Assembly (NCBI GenBank): GCA_013824265.1
Contig: PNNO01000005.1
Coordinates: forward strand, 1 to 64,000
Direction of reading: 5' to 3'
Length of the DNA: 64,000 nt
Source of the DNA: a bacterium
Lineage (GTDB): Bacteria > Patescibacteriota > Gracilibacteria > UBA1369 > PNNO01
Part shown: positions 27,365-37,165 of the stretch, piece after piece
Layout: each line of letters begins with the position of its first letter
How positions within the stretch are numbered: position 1 is the stretch's first letter
The notes under the pieces: generated by a model
Seen by the model: the letters and a program-made list of their open reading frames with translations, nothing else
Database searches by the model: none
Told to the model about the DNA's origin: nothing
Made by a program: the position numbers and the translations under genes

Positions 27365-29050
27365 ATGACTAAAAAAGATGCTGGAATTTTTACGCGTAAG
27401 GCGGTAGGCCTTGTTATAGGCCTTATTGGGGTACTCCTTTTGGTTTTTATTATTTTTGCCGTTGTTTCAAGAGTGTTTAGACCTCAGGATATTGCCGTAA
27501 TGCTACCAAAAGATGGAGTCGTGGCGGTTATGCAGGTAAGCGTGAATTCAGGCCATGAACAGATTCAGCGTTTTTATGAAGAGTTAAATAAATACGAACT
27601 ATATCATCCTGAAACCTTGAAGTCGCTTTTAAACGGAGCTCTTGAAGTTGATTTTGATAAAGATATATCTCCGTGGCTCAACAGACAGGTGGGTTTTGCT
27701 TTGGTTGAGAAACAAGCGGAAAAAGGACAAGTTGATGTTTTATTGTTTTTTGAAACAAAAGATAAAAATGCCACTTTGGAATTTTTAAAATCGAGAGGAT
27801 TAAAGACTCAGGAAGATTATTTGCTAACAACAAACCACAACGGCGTAGATATTTATAGATATGCACTTAGTCAGACATATAATTTTATGTTTGTTGGAAA
27901 ATACCTTGTCGTGGCAAACAACGAGGCTGTTTTGCAGTCCGTTGTTGATTCAAAAGCTAAATTAAAGTCAAATCCTTCTTACCAAAAAGTGAGTCAGAAT
28001 TTGCCTATAAATAACTTATTTTTTGCTTATACGGACGCAGGAAAACTTATTGATGTTTTAAAAAACAATGAAGGCTTTATGAGTGAAAAGGGTAGAGAGC
28101 TTCTTGCTTTTGAGCCATTCTTGAAGCTTTACAAAGCTTTTGGTGTTACGGCAGTTATGGAAAATGGAAATCTTGCAGTACAAACTTTTACATCGCTTGA
28201 TGAAGAGTATCTTTCAGGTAAAGAATTGATTGGATTTGATACAAAGTTTAGATCGAATTTACTTGATTATGCTTCCGAAGATGTTGTTTTTTATGCCGGA
28301 GGATTTGATCTGCAAAAACAGATTAACAGGTATTCGGACTTAATGAGCGCCGGTGGTGAAGTTTCATATCTTATTTTTGAAGGAGTTTTACAGTCCCAAA
28401 AGGACAAATATCTTGGACAGGAAATTGATCTTAACGAAGATGTTTATCCTTTGCTTCAGGGTGAATATGCCTTCTTGGTTAATAAGAATGACCAGAATGA
28501 ATCCGTATCTGTTATTCTTGAGCTTGCCGATCCGTTACGGGACAGAGATAAGATTGAAAGTATAGTTGATAGTTTTGTTAGAAAAAGCGCTATTCTTGCT
28601 CCAAAAGTTGTAGAGGTTGAACTTGAGGATGGAACCAAAATGCAGGAAATTCAAACTGTTCCTGAAGAAATTTCAAGATCAACGGAAAATTACAAAGGGT
28701 ATGAGATAAATGTTTTAACGGTAGGTACAAATACATGGGGATTTTATTACATCATCATAGATAATGTTTTGGTAATAAGTACTCATCAGAGCCAAATTCA
28801 TGCATCAATCGATTTATTTGAAGACTCCGGCAAAAGTTTAAAAAACGGTAATGTTTTTAGAGAATCGATTTCTCCTGTTATCCGTACAACGGATGAGATT
28901 TTATATTTTGATCTTGGGTATGCGCTAAATAAGATTGGATTTATGCCTGAACTTTTTGCAGGATATCTTGAGCCATTTAAGTCGATTGGGTCAGGTACGA
29001 ACTATTTTAAAGATGGAATTTCATCGATACATTATATAAAAATTGATTAA
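27365..29050 (+). CDS. DUF3352-like membrane-anchored protein
   Basis: A 561-residue protein with one N-terminal membrane helix (about 12-35) and a large extracytoplasmic part. Phrases such as IAVMLPKDGVVAVMQV, GFALVE, LFFAYTDAGKLIDVL and FYAGGFDLQ match the DUF3352 pattern, found on the surface of several bacterial groups and without a known function. It overlaps the DUF4012 gene by one base (TAATG), so the two are translated together and probably work at the same place on the envelope. Confidence 0.7.
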   Translation: MTKKDAGIFTRKAVGLVIGLIGVLLLVFIIFAVVSRVFRPQDIAVMLPKDGVVAVMQVSVNSGHEQIQRFYEELNKYELYHPETLKSLLNGALEVDFDKDISPWLNRQVGFALVEKQAEKGQVDVLLFFETKDKNATLEFLKSRGLKTQEDYLLTTNHNGVDIYRYALSQTYNFMFVGKYLVVANNEAVLQSVVDSKAKLKSNPSYQKVSQNLPINNLFFAYTDAGKLIDVLKNNEGFMSEKGRELLAFEPFLKLYKAFGVTAVMENGNLAVQTFTSLDEEYLSGKELIGFDTKFRSNLLDYASEDVVFYAGGFDLQKQINRYSDLMSAGGEVSYLIFEGVLQSQKDKYLGQEIDLNEDVYPLLQGEYAFLVNKNDQNESVSVILELADPLRDRDKIESIVDSFVRKSAILAPKVVEVELEDGTKMQEIQTVPEEISRSTENYKGYEINVLTVGTNTWGFYYIIIDNVLVISTHQSQIHASIDLFEDSGKSLKNGNVFRESISPVIRTTDEILYFDLGYALNKIGFMPELFAGYLEPFKSIGSGTNYFKDGISSIHYIKID

Positions 29051-31161
29051 TGCCACTTGTTCGTGATATAAAAAATCGCGACTCAAAAAAGACTCTTGTT
29101 ATAAAACTCGAGGGTAGTTCCGAGCCTTTAAATAAGCCAAAAAAAGAGCATAAGCTAAAAGATGATTCTTATGTGTTTTTCACGAAAAATGAAAATGTAA
29201 AGAGCGGAAATAAGCCGAATAAAGAATTTTTAAGAATGCTTGTTGCCGGATTTTTTATTGTATTTATGTTTAATGTTGCGCAGATTGGAACTCAACTTTT
29301 TTCAATAGCTTCTGATGTTGAGGCGAATGCATTTCAAGGATTCGGAAGATTTGTGGAAGGCGGGAAAGACGCTCTTGAAGCTAATTTTGGAGGCGCCGTT
29401 CAATACTTTGAGTCTGCCGGTTTTGCATTTGAAGAGGCTCAAGAAAAAGTTTGGTTTATAAGTAATCAGGGCGCTGCTGGAGATCGAGGAAGCGTGGCGG
29501 AAAGTGCTTACGGTCTTTTGGAGGCTGGCAATTATCTGGCATTGGGAGCTTCTTATTTCTCACAAGGAGCAAGTGCAATTCAGGAAATTCCGGTTTTGTT
29601 TATGGAGAACAATTTGCATCCGGATGGCGATTATCAAACTTCATCAGTTTCTTTAACGGATAAATTGAAGTCATCATTGGAGCTTTTTGATAAGGCTCTT
29701 AACGAGGTTAAAAACGCCAGAGATAAAATTGGAAATTCAGGTCCGCAATTTTTGCCTGAAAATTTACAAGTTCATTTTAATGTTTTATCCGAGCAGCTTG
29801 ATAGCTTGATAACGACTCTGGAAAGTATGAAAGTGCGTATTCCGGCAATTTTATCAATGCTTGGAGATCGTTATCCTCACAGGTATTTGGTTCTATTTCA
29901 AAACAATTCCGAGTCTCGTCCTACGGGTGGTTTTATCGGAAGTTTTCTTATTGTTGATGTAAATGACGGGAATATAACTAAGGCTGAATTTCATGATATT
30001 TACGAATATGATGGCCAGCTTAATGAGAAGATAGATGCCCCAAATGAAATCGCGGCACTTACGGATAATTGGAGAATGAGAGACGCAAACTATTCTCCTG
30101 ACTTTGCAATTTCGGCAAAAAAAATAGCTTGGTTTTTGGAGAAAGAAGGAGGTCCGGGAGTGGATACTGTCATTTCGGTTAATCAAAGTATCCTTGAGGA
30201 TTTGCTTGTAATTACAGGTCCTATCCAGGTTGAAGGTTTGTCGGCGAATCTAACGGACGCAAATTATCAAACGGTTTTAACTTACATAGTTGAATCAAAA
30301 CTTGAAGGAAAAGAAGATCCTAAGGGAATTATCGGACGTGTGATTCCGTCTATTCAAAATGCAATGAGTCAGAAGGCCTCAGCCAAAAGTCTTCTTACTT
30401 TGATACAGAATCAGGTAAGAGATAAAGATATTATGGCTTGGTCGAAAGACGAGAATATACAGCGATTTTTTGATGATATCGGGGTTAGCGGCCGCATCGA
30501 AAAAACTCCAAATGATGAAGATTATTTTAGTTTGATTTCAATAAATGTGGGCGGAAATAAAAGTGACAGATATATTAATTCGAATATTTCTCATGAAACT
30601 ATAATAAATAAAAACGGGGAAGTGCGCGATATAGTAACATATAAAAGGGCTCATACATGGGAACCAAATATAATTCTAAAATGGAAAAGTCAGATAGAGG
30701 CTTTTGGATATAATGATATTCCAGAGTGGTTACAGAAGATTTTGGGAAGCGGAGAAAATAAATCGGTAATTAAAATTTTTGTTCCAAAAGGCAGTGAGCT
30801 TGAAGAAATAATAGGCGTTTCAAAAGAGGAGGTAACAATTGGATATGACGAAGAGATTGATAAGACTTACATGTATTTCACGTTGCCGGTAAATCCTCAG
30901 GAGGAAAAAGTGGTTACAATGACGTATAAACTGCCTTATGAGTTGGATCTTGGCATTGCTGATGAATATAGATTAACCGTTCAAAAACAGCCTGGGACTT
31001 TGAATGACGTTTCGTTTGTTAAAAGAATTTTGGCCGATTCAAGAATCAGTAATTATAAAAATTATCCTGAAGAAGTGGTTTATACTCAAGGAAAGGCCTT
31101 GGAATATGAAACCTCATTAATGACCGATCTTTATTTTGCTTCTCTTTGGGGAATTGAATAA
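29050..31161 (+). CDS. DUF4012-domain membrane-anchored protein
   Basis: A 703-residue protein with a short cytoplasmic N-terminus, one membrane helix (about 58-78) and a long extracytoplasmic region. The DUF4012 core lies at about 275-420 with YLVLFQNNSESRPTGGFIGSF, the phrase DANYSPDFAISAK and EGGPGVDTVISVNQ. The fold is related to LytR-CpsA-Psr-like phosphotransferase domains in some descriptions, but its activity is not established. The C-terminal ~200 residues are beta-rich. Pairing with DUF3352 at a TAATG junction suggests a joint role in the envelope. Confidence 0.8.
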   Translation: MPLVRDIKNRDSKKTLVIKLEGSSEPLNKPKKEHKLKDDSYVFFTKNENVKSGNKPNKEFLRMLVAGFFIVFMFNVAQIGTQLFSIASDVEANAFQGFGRFVEGGKDALEANFGGAVQYFESAGFAFEEAQEKVWFISNQGAAGDRGSVAESAYGLLEAGNYLALGASYFSQGASAIQEIPVLFMENNLHPDGDYQTSSVSLTDKLKSSLELFDKALNEVKNARDKIGNSGPQFLPENLQVHFNVLSEQLDSLITTLESMKVRIPAILSMLGDRYPHRYLVLFQNNSESRPTGGFIGSFLIVDVNDGNITKAEFHDIYEYDGQLNEKIDAPNEIAALTDNWRMRDANYSPDFAISAKKIAWFLEKEGGPGVDTVISVNQSILEDLLVITGPIQVEGLSANLTDANYQTVLTYIVESKLEGKEDPKGIIGRVIPSIQNAMSQKASAKSLLTLIQNQVRDKDIMAWSKDENIQRFFDDIGVSGRIEKTPNDEDYFSLISINVGGNKSDRYINSNISHETIINKNGEVRDIVTYKRAHTWEPNIILKWKSQIEAFGYNDIPEWLQKILGSGENKSVIKIFVPKGSELEEIIGVSKEEVTIGYDEEIDKTYMYFTLPVNPQEEKVVTMTYKLPYELDLGIADEYRLTVQKQPGTLNDVSFVKRILADSRISNYKNYPEEVVYTQGKALEYETSLMTDLYFASLWGIE

Positions 31162-31162
31162 T

Positions 31163-32875
31163 TTATTTTCGTTTGAATCTTTTTTCAAGTTCGTCGAATG
31201 AAAGTTTTATCATAGAAGGGCGACCATGAGGGCAAGTGTAAGGTCTTTTAAGCGTGTCGAGTTGTCTGATTAAATTTAACATTTCATACGTGCTAAGATC
31301 TTTACCGAATTTTATGGCACTTCTGCAGGCCATATATTCAACAACTCTTTCCTGAGGATCCTTGATGGCCCTTGTTTGTTTTTCATCAGACAGGTCGCTT
31401 ATAACGCTCAAAATTGTCTGCTCTATGTTCTCGCCCGAAATAACCGAAGGTACGCTATGAACTATGAATGTATTCTTACCAAACAGTTCTATTTCAAATC
31501 CAAGTTTCAAAAACGTTTCACTGTATTGTTCAAAAATCTCACATTCAAGTGTTGATAACTCTACAGTTAAGGGCAAAAGAAGTTGTTGTTTTTGCGGCGA
31601 TGCTTTCTCCAATTCGTTCATCAACTCCTCAAATCTTACTCTTTCATGTGCCGCATGTTGGTCTATAAGGACAAGGCCTTCCTGATTTTCAGCGAGTATA
31701 TATGACTTTGCAATTTGAGCTATTGGCATCATGCTTGGTTCTTTTTCATTTTCTTTTTTGTATGAATATTTATTGATTCCCGCAGGTCTTGAATAATCAA
31801 ATATAAGTGGAGCGGAAACTTGTGAACTTGAAGACTCCTGTGAATTTGTATTTGTTTCTTCATGAATTGTGAATGAAGGCATCAATACATTTTTTTCCAG
31901 AGTTTTTTGTGCAGCTCTTCCTAAAATTGAAAACAACTGACTCTGATTTAAAAATCTTATTTCAAGTTTTCTCGGGTGAACATTTACATCAATAAGATTT
32001 GGATTGATGCTTATGTTTATAACGAAAAACGGCTTTTTGCCATCCATTAAAAGTGAGTGATAACTTTCCGCCAAAGCGTAGCTGAAAACGGAATGAGTTA
32101 TAGGTCTTTCGTTAACATATAGATACTGATGTCTTGCTCCTTTTCGCGCCAATTCAGGTTTCCCGATAAATCCTTCTATTGAAATTTCTCCGCTTTCATA
32201 AAAAATCGGGATACAGTTTTCTGATGTATGTTTGCCAAGTACGTCGCCTATTCTCTCAATCATTGAATCTGTTTTTGGATAGTCGGCAACAATTTTCCCG
32301 TCATGAACAAGTTTAAAATGGATTGATTTATTTATAAGCGCTATGCCCTGAAATAGCTTAAGAATGGATATATATTCGCTCGATAAACTTTTTAAATATT
32401 TCTTGCGAGCCGGTGTATTGAAGAATAAATTTTTAACTTCGATGCTTGTTCCGTCGTTACATCCACATTCGTTTATTGATTCTATTGAGCCTGCAATTGT
32501 CTCTATGCGTGTTCCGGTTTTATCTTCTTTTCGTTTCGTTTGCATATTCATAATGGAAACTGAAGCTATGCTGGCTATGGCTTCACCTCTGAATCCCATT
32601 GTTCGTATGTTAAACAAGTCCTCCTGTGACCCGATTTTGCTTGTAGCATGCCTTTCAAAAGCAAGCTTTGCATCTTCCTGATCCATTCCGTGTCCGTTAT
32701 CCGTAATTTTTATAAGCTCGTCCCCCGCGCCGTTAATTTCCAAAATAATAGAAGTTGCTCCGGCATCAATAGAGTTCTCTAAAAGTTCCTTAACTACTGA
32801 CGCGGGTCTTTCAACTACCTCGCCGGCAGCTATTTGGTTGATTAAATTTTCCGGAAGAACCTTGATTATAGACAT
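31163..32875 (-). CDS. mutL: DNA mismatch repair protein MutL (endonuclease type)
   Basis: A 570-residue GHKL ATPase acting after MutS. The N-terminal half shows ELLENSIDAGAT, DNGHGM, ATSKI and GFRGEAIASI. The C-terminal domain has LIDQHAAHERVRFEE (the DQHA(X)2E(X)4E nicking motif), ACRSAIKFG and CPHGRP, so this MutL should nick DNA itself, as in organisms without MutH. Its ATG overlaps the mutS stop in TAATG. Confidence 0.96.
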   Translation of the reverse strand: MSIIKVLPENLINQIAAGEVVERPASVVKELLENSIDAGATSIILEINGAGDELIKITDNGHGMDQEDAKLAFERHATSKIGSQEDLFNIRTMGFRGEAIASIASVSIMNMQTKRKEDKTGTRIETIAGSIESINECGCNDGTSIEVKNLFFNTPARKKYLKSLSSEYISILKLFQGIALINKSIHFKLVHDGKIVADYPKTDSMIERIGDVLGKHTSENCIPIFYESGEISIEGFIGKPELARKGARHQYLYVNERPITHSVFSYALAESYHSLLMDGKKPFFVINISINPNLIDVNVHPRKLEIRFLNQSQLFSILGRAAQKTLEKNVLMPSFTIHEETNTNSQESSSSQVSAPLIFDYSRPAGINKYSYKKENEKEPSMMPIAQIAKSYILAENQEGLVLIDQHAAHERVRFEELMNELEKASPQKQQLLLPLTVELSTLECEIFEQYSETFLKLGFEIELFGKNTFIVHSVPSVISGENIEQTILSVISDLSDEKQTRAIKDPQERVVEYMACRSAIKFGKDLSTYEMLNLIRQLDTLKRPYTCPHGRPSMIKLSFDELEKRFKRK

Positions 32876-35472
32876 TATTCTTTGCTTTTACGTTTTAATT
32901 CATCAAGCTTTTTAAGCGCTTCAAGCGGAGTTAGATTGTTTACGTCAATGTTGGCCAACTCCTCTTTCATCTTATTTAGATTTTGTGTTTTACGCTCAAA
33001 ATCAATAAACAGATCCATTTGATCTTCGGACTTTTTATTTCTTGGGTCGTGAAGAGTTTTCTGAATTCCTTTTTCCACTACATCCTCTTCAAGATCTTTT
33101 AAAATATGTGATGATTTTTCTATTATCCAGTTTGGCAATCCGGCTCTTTTAGCTACTTCTATACCGTAACTTTTGTTTATTCCTCCGCGCTCAAGTTTAT
33201 ACAAAAATATAACACCACTGTTATTTTCTTTTACGGCGATGCTGTAATTTTTAGCCCTTGGAAGATTCTCAACAACCGAGATAAGTTCATGATAATGTGT
33301 CGCAAAAAGCGTTTTTGCTTTTATCTTATCGTGTATATATTCGGTTATTGCCCAAGCAATACTTACGCCGTCGTAGGTGGAAGTTCCGCGACCGATCTCA
33401 TCTAAAATTATTAAACTTTTTGAAGTCGCGTTATTTAAAATAAACGCCGCTTCCTGCATCTCAACCATAAAAGTACTTTGCCCTTTTACCAAATTGTCAG
33501 ATGCCCCGACGCGTGTGAAAATTCTATCTACAAGTTCGATTGACGCACTTTCTGCCGGCACAAAACTTCCGATATGAGCAAGAAGTACAATTAAAGCCGT
33601 CTGTCTAAGTATTGTCGACTTACCTCCCATATTTGGCCCCGTAATGAGCAAAAGTGAATTGTCTAGATTGTCCAGTTTGACATCATTTGGGATGAACCCG
33701 GAAGAGAATGACATTTGTTCAATAACAGGGTGTCTGCCATTTATAATTTCTATTCCTCCGCCTAATGTTATGTTCGGTCGGCTATAATTATTATGTTTTG
33801 CTATCGATGCAAAAGAAATAAGACTGTCCAATGTTGCTATGAGTTTTGCATTTTTAAGTATGTCTTTTATGTAACCTACGGCATGATTTCTTATTTCCTG
33901 AAAAATATTGTATTCGAGTTTTATGATTTTTTCTTCGGCGCCGAGTATTTTTTCTTCATATTCTTTAAGTTCCGGAGTTATGAATCTTTCCGCATTAACA
34001 AGGGTTTGTTTGCGTATGTAGTCTTCCGGAATAAGATGTAGATTTGTATTGCTTACCTCAATGAAATATCCGAACACTTTGTTATATTTAACTTTCATTG
34101 AAGCTATTCCGGTTCTTTTACTTTCCTTTTCCTGCAGATCTTTAATGAAATTTTTTCCTTCTTTGCTTATTAATTTAAGCTCATCAAGCTGGAGGTTATA
34201 TCCTTTTTTAATTATGTTCCCGTCTTTAAGTGAAAGCGGGGCATCCGGATCTATTGATTCTTCAATAAGATTTACAAGGTCTTTTAAATCAACAAATGAT
34301 TCGCATATATTTTTTAGAAGCTCGGATCTTGAGTCGGAAAGTACAAATTTAAATTTCGGTATATAAGTAAGCGATTCTTTAAGCCCAAGGATGTCACGTG
34401 CATTGCCTGACCCAAGACTTAATTTTGAAATAATTCTTTCAATGTCGGCTATATTTTTAAGCAGCTCAGCAACTTCAAGGTGCAGTTTGTTTACGGTAAA
34501 AAATTCTTCAACCGCATCGAGCCTGTTTTCTATTTCAGCCTTATCCAATAGCGGATGAGTGAGCCAGAATTTAAGCATTCTTGCGCCCATGGAAGTTTGA
34601 GTCTTATCTATAACGGAAATTAAAGAGCCCTCTTTTTCCTGATCTCTAAGTGTTTTAAGAAGTTCCAAGTTTCGCAACGTAGATTCATCAATCGGCATAT
34701 ACTCGTCCGTGTGGAAATATCTTGTGGCTTGGAAATGCGGCAAATCGTTTTTTTGTGTTCCTTTTAGGTACTCAAGTAATGTCCCCGCTGCATTTACCGC
34801 AAGCGGATATTCCTCTATTCCGAATCCGGTTAGTGAATCAACTTTAAAATGTTTAATCAATATATCTTTTGAATCTTTGTAGCAGTCATAAGGGAAAAAA
34901 CAAACTGATTCGAAGTGACTTTTCAATTGATTCCCTTTTTCCGATTCATAAAGTTCTGTTCCCAAAATACATTCCGCAGGTGAAATTTTTGAAATTTCCG
35001 TAACAAGTTCCATGAAATCTTTAACCTGTGTTGTCGCGAATTCGCCTGTTGTTATATCGGCATAAGAAAGACCAAAAGAATCTTTTTCTAAAGATATGTT
35101 TGCTACGAAATTATTACTTTTTGTGTCGAGTATGTTTTCATTGAAAGTTGTCCCCGGGGTTATAACTCTTGTAACTGAACGTTCGACTATTCCGGGAAGC
35201 TCAGGGTCACTCATTTGGTCACAAATAGCCACTTTCTCGCCAAGTCTTGTAAGTTTCGCAATGTAGTTTTCAGCTGCATGATGAGGAACTCCGCACATCG
35301 GGACTTTCCCTTCTCCTTTGCTGCGGGCCGTGAGAGTTATATTTAAAAGCTTGGAAGCCTTTATTGCGTCTTCGCCGAACATTTCATAAAAATCCCCAAG
35401 CCGAAAAAACAGAATGCAGTCAGCATACTGAACTTTAATTTTTTCATATTGTTGCATCATTGGGGTAGCCAT
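32875..35472 (-). CDS. mutS: DNA mismatch repair protein MutS
   Basis: It recognises mismatches and signals to MutL. The 865-residue protein is full length: mismatch-binding domain with the Phe-x-Glu motif in GDFYEMFGEDA (about 27-37), connector, lever and clamp regions, and the ATPase with GPNMGGKSTILRQ (Walker A), the DEIGRGTSTYDG box and ATHYHEL. It is the first gene of mutS-mutL. Confidence 0.97.
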   Translation of the reverse strand: MATPMMQQYEKIKVQYADCILFFRLGDFYEMFGEDAIKASKLLNITLTARSKGEGKVPMCGVPHHAAENYIAKLTRLGEKVAICDQMSDPELPGIVERSVTRVITPGTTFNENILDTKSNNFVANISLEKDSFGLSYADITTGEFATTQVKDFMELVTEISKISPAECILGTELYESEKGNQLKSHFESVCFFPYDCYKDSKDILIKHFKVDSLTGFGIEEYPLAVNAAGTLLEYLKGTQKNDLPHFQATRYFHTDEYMPIDESTLRNLELLKTLRDQEKEGSLISVIDKTQTSMGARMLKFWLTHPLLDKAEIENRLDAVEEFFTVNKLHLEVAELLKNIADIERIISKLSLGSGNARDILGLKESLTYIPKFKFVLSDSRSELLKNICESFVDLKDLVNLIEESIDPDAPLSLKDGNIIKKGYNLQLDELKLISKEGKNFIKDLQEKESKRTGIASMKVKYNKVFGYFIEVSNTNLHLIPEDYIRKQTLVNAERFITPELKEYEEKILGAEEKIIKLEYNIFQEIRNHAVGYIKDILKNAKLIATLDSLISFASIAKHNNYSRPNITLGGGIEIINGRHPVIEQMSFSSGFIPNDVKLDNLDNSLLLITGPNMGGKSTILRQTALIVLLAHIGSFVPAESASIELVDRIFTRVGASDNLVKGQSTFMVEMQEAAFILNNATSKSLIILDEIGRGTSTYDGVSIAWAITEYIHDKIKAKTLFATHYHELISVVENLPRAKNYSIAVKENNSGVIFLYKLERGGINKSYGIEVAKRAGLPNWIIEKSSHILKDLEEDVVEKGIQKTLHDPRNKKSEDQMDLFIDFERKTQNLNKMKEELANIDVNNLTPLEALKKLDELKRKSKE

Positions 35473-35519
35473 ACAAAAGAACCGTGAAGAGCCCTATTCG
35501 GTACCAAACTATATCGAAC

Positions 35520-36128
35520 TTAGGCTATTATGTCCACCTTTCCCGTGTCTAAAGAATAGTAGCATCCAACGATCTTAACTTTTCCGTTATTGATGTACTT
35601 TTCTATTGTTGGGCTTTTTGTTTCAAGGGTCTCAATAAGCAGTCTTACATTTTCTTTTGTGGCATTTTCAAGATGGTCTCCGGGAAGATCTTTTGTGTTC
35701 TCGACGGCTTTTGAAGCTGTCTTAACAAGACTTCCGAGATGATGATGAACATCGTCACCGTTTGCTGCGGTTTCGATTAATCCGCAATATTGGTGTCCCA
35801 TAACCAAAACAAGATTTACATCAAGATGTTCAAGTGCGAATTCAAGGCTTCCTATACACACATTCCCGACGGTAACTCCGGCCGCTCTTATAACGAAAAT
35901 ATCGCCAAGGCCTTGGTCAAAAAGTATTTCCGGAGGTACGCGCGAATCACTGCATCCTATTAGAACTGCAAAAGGTCTTTGTCCGTGAATAATCTCTTTT
36001 CTTCTGCGAACCACCTGGTATGGGTTGATTATTTCACCCTTTATGAAACGGTCGTTACCCTGCAGGAGTAGCTTTAATGCGTCATCAGCCGATACGTTTT
36101 CCATTAATTTGTTTGGTAGGGGATACAT
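35520..36128 (-). CDS. beta-class carbonic anhydrase
   Basis: It interconverts CO2 and bicarbonate with a zinc. The 202-residue protein has zinc ligands in GCSDSRVPPE and GHQYCG, the catalytic Asp/Arg pair in the same CSDSR, and the family phrase FVIRAAGVTVG. The ATG at 36128 is preferred to an in-frame TTG two codons upstream. It starts 9 nt after the end of tRNA-Thr on the same strand and may be transcribed through the tRNA. Bicarbonate supply to carboxylations is the likely role. Confidence 0.92.
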   Translation of the reverse strand: MYPLPNKLMENVSADDALKLLLQGNDRFIKGEIINPYQVVRRRKEIIHGQRPFAVLIGCSDSRVPPEILFDQGLGDIFVIRAAGVTVGNVCIGSLEFALEHLDVNLVLVMGHQYCGLIETAANGDDVHHHLGSLVKTASKAVENTKDLPGDHLENATKENVRLLIETLETKSPTIEKYINNGKVKIVGCYYSLDTGKVDIIA

Positions 36129-36137
36129 CTTCAAGTC

Positions 36138-36213
36138 TGGAGCCGATGATGGGAGTCGAACCCACGACCTCTGCTTTACGAAAGCATTGCTCTACCAACT
36201 GAGCTACATCGGC
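36138..36213 (-). tRNA. tRNA-Thr(CGT)
   Basis: On the minus strand the acceptor GCCGATG pairs with CATCGGC, the D stem is GCTC/GAGC, the anticodon loop TTCGTAA gives CGT (reads ACG), and the T arm is GTGGG-TTCGACT-CCCAT. The discriminator is T and CCA is encoded at 36140-36138. Confidence 0.95.
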
Positions 36214-36425
36214 GCAAAGTGGCAAAAGAAAATTACCACATTGCGATTTGACCGTCCATTTTATAATAACTTTTTCGTAGCGACTTCATCCATGATCTCA
36301 TTTTTTGAAAAACGGATCTTTTTTTAAAATTGGTTGGAAATGGCTTTACAAACCATAATCTTGGTTTTCTTGATATTCTTACGTTCATAGTTTTTTGGTT
36401 ATATGAGTTTTTTATAGGGTCGAGT

Positions 36426-36457
36426 AAAAAGCCGATGAAATTTTGAGTTTTCCATCG
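36426..36457 (-). terminator. lexA terminator
   Basis: On the minus strand, CGATG-(g)AAA and TTT-CATCG form a stem around ACTCAAA, followed after GC by TTTTT. It lies 25 bp past the lexA stop. The rest of 36214-36481 holds no gene; an AT-rich TTATAAAA-type box near 36260 may be part of the tRNA-Thr promoter. Confidence 0.6.
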
Positions 36458-36481
36458 ATGATTAACTGAGAGCTTTAAATC

Positions 36482-37096
36482 CTAGCGATAGTATCTAAGT
36501 AGCGCTGTTACAACGCCTTGCACGAGCAATTCGTTTTCAGGATATATGTCACTATATGCGGGATTTTCAGCTTTTAAGTAATGAGTTCCATTTAAGACGA
36601 TGTATCTTTTTACCGTATTTTGTCCGTCTACAAGGGCAACTACTATGTCTCCGTTTCTTGGTGATTTTTCAGAGTTTACGACAACTATGTCTCCCTCAAA
36701 TATCCCTGCATTTATCATGCTTTCTCCTATAACTTTTAGCAGAAAGAATCCCTCCCGTTTGCTTGCGATATCGGGACCCACATCGTACCAGGAATCAATG
36801 TATTCTTCGGTTAATATAGGACCTCCGGCAGGTATGAATCCAAGTAAAGGTAATTTTATGGAGTCTGATTCCAGCCTTCTTTTAACGCTGTCCAATATTT
36901 TTATTCCGCGCGGAGTATCATCTTTATTTATGTAGCCTTTTTCCTCCAAGGCTTTTAAATGTTTTAAGATACTGTTGTCGGAATTAACGTTAAAATGCTC
37001 TCTCATCTCTCTTATTGTTGGAGATGAACCGTGTTTCATTTGGTACTTTTCTATGTATTTAAGTACCCCTTCTTGTTTTGGTGTGAGAAATTTCAT
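36482..37096 (-). CDS. lexA: SOS repressor LexA
   Basis: A 204-residue two-domain repressor. The N-terminal winged helix has the usual LTPKQEGVLKYIEKY and TIREMREHF recognition-helix region. The cleavage site is the Ala-Gly of GFIPAGGPI (about residue 92). The Ser-Lys dyad is seen in GESMINAG and QNTVKRYI. Two boxes of the form GGTGAG-N6-CTCAC(C/A) directly upstream show autoregulation, and the half-site differs from the E. coli and Bacillus boxes. Confidence 0.95.
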   Translation of the reverse strand: MKFLTPKQEGVLKYIEKYQMKHGSSPTIREMREHFNVNSDNSILKHLKALEEKGYINKDDTPRGIKILDSVKRRLESDSIKLPLLGFIPAGGPILTEEYIDSWYDVGPDIASKREGFFLLKVIGESMINAGIFEGDIVVVNSEKSPRNGDIVVALVDGQNTVKRYIVLNGTHYLKAENPAYSDIYPENELLVQGVVTALLRYYR

Positions 37097-37102
37097 CTTT
37101 AA

Positions 37103-37120
37103 TAGGTGAGTGTACGCTCA
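37103..37120. promoter_or_regulatory. LexA operator, proximal
   Basis: GGTGAG-TGTACG-CTCACA lies 7 bp upstream of the lexA ATG and matches the distal box except for the last base and the spacer. Confidence 0.85.
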
Positions 37121-37125
37121 CATAA

Positions 37126-37143
37126 TAGGTGAGACTGTACTCA
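37126..37143. promoter_or_regulatory. LexA operator, distal
   Basis: GGTGAG-ACTGTA-CTCACC is a perfect half-site palindrome. Its centre is 23 bp from that of the proximal box, so two dimers can sit about two helical turns apart. It also lies 22 bp from the 3' end of the LemA-like gene. Confidence 0.88.
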
Positions 37144-37165
37144 CCGTCAAGACTTTTTTGAAAAT

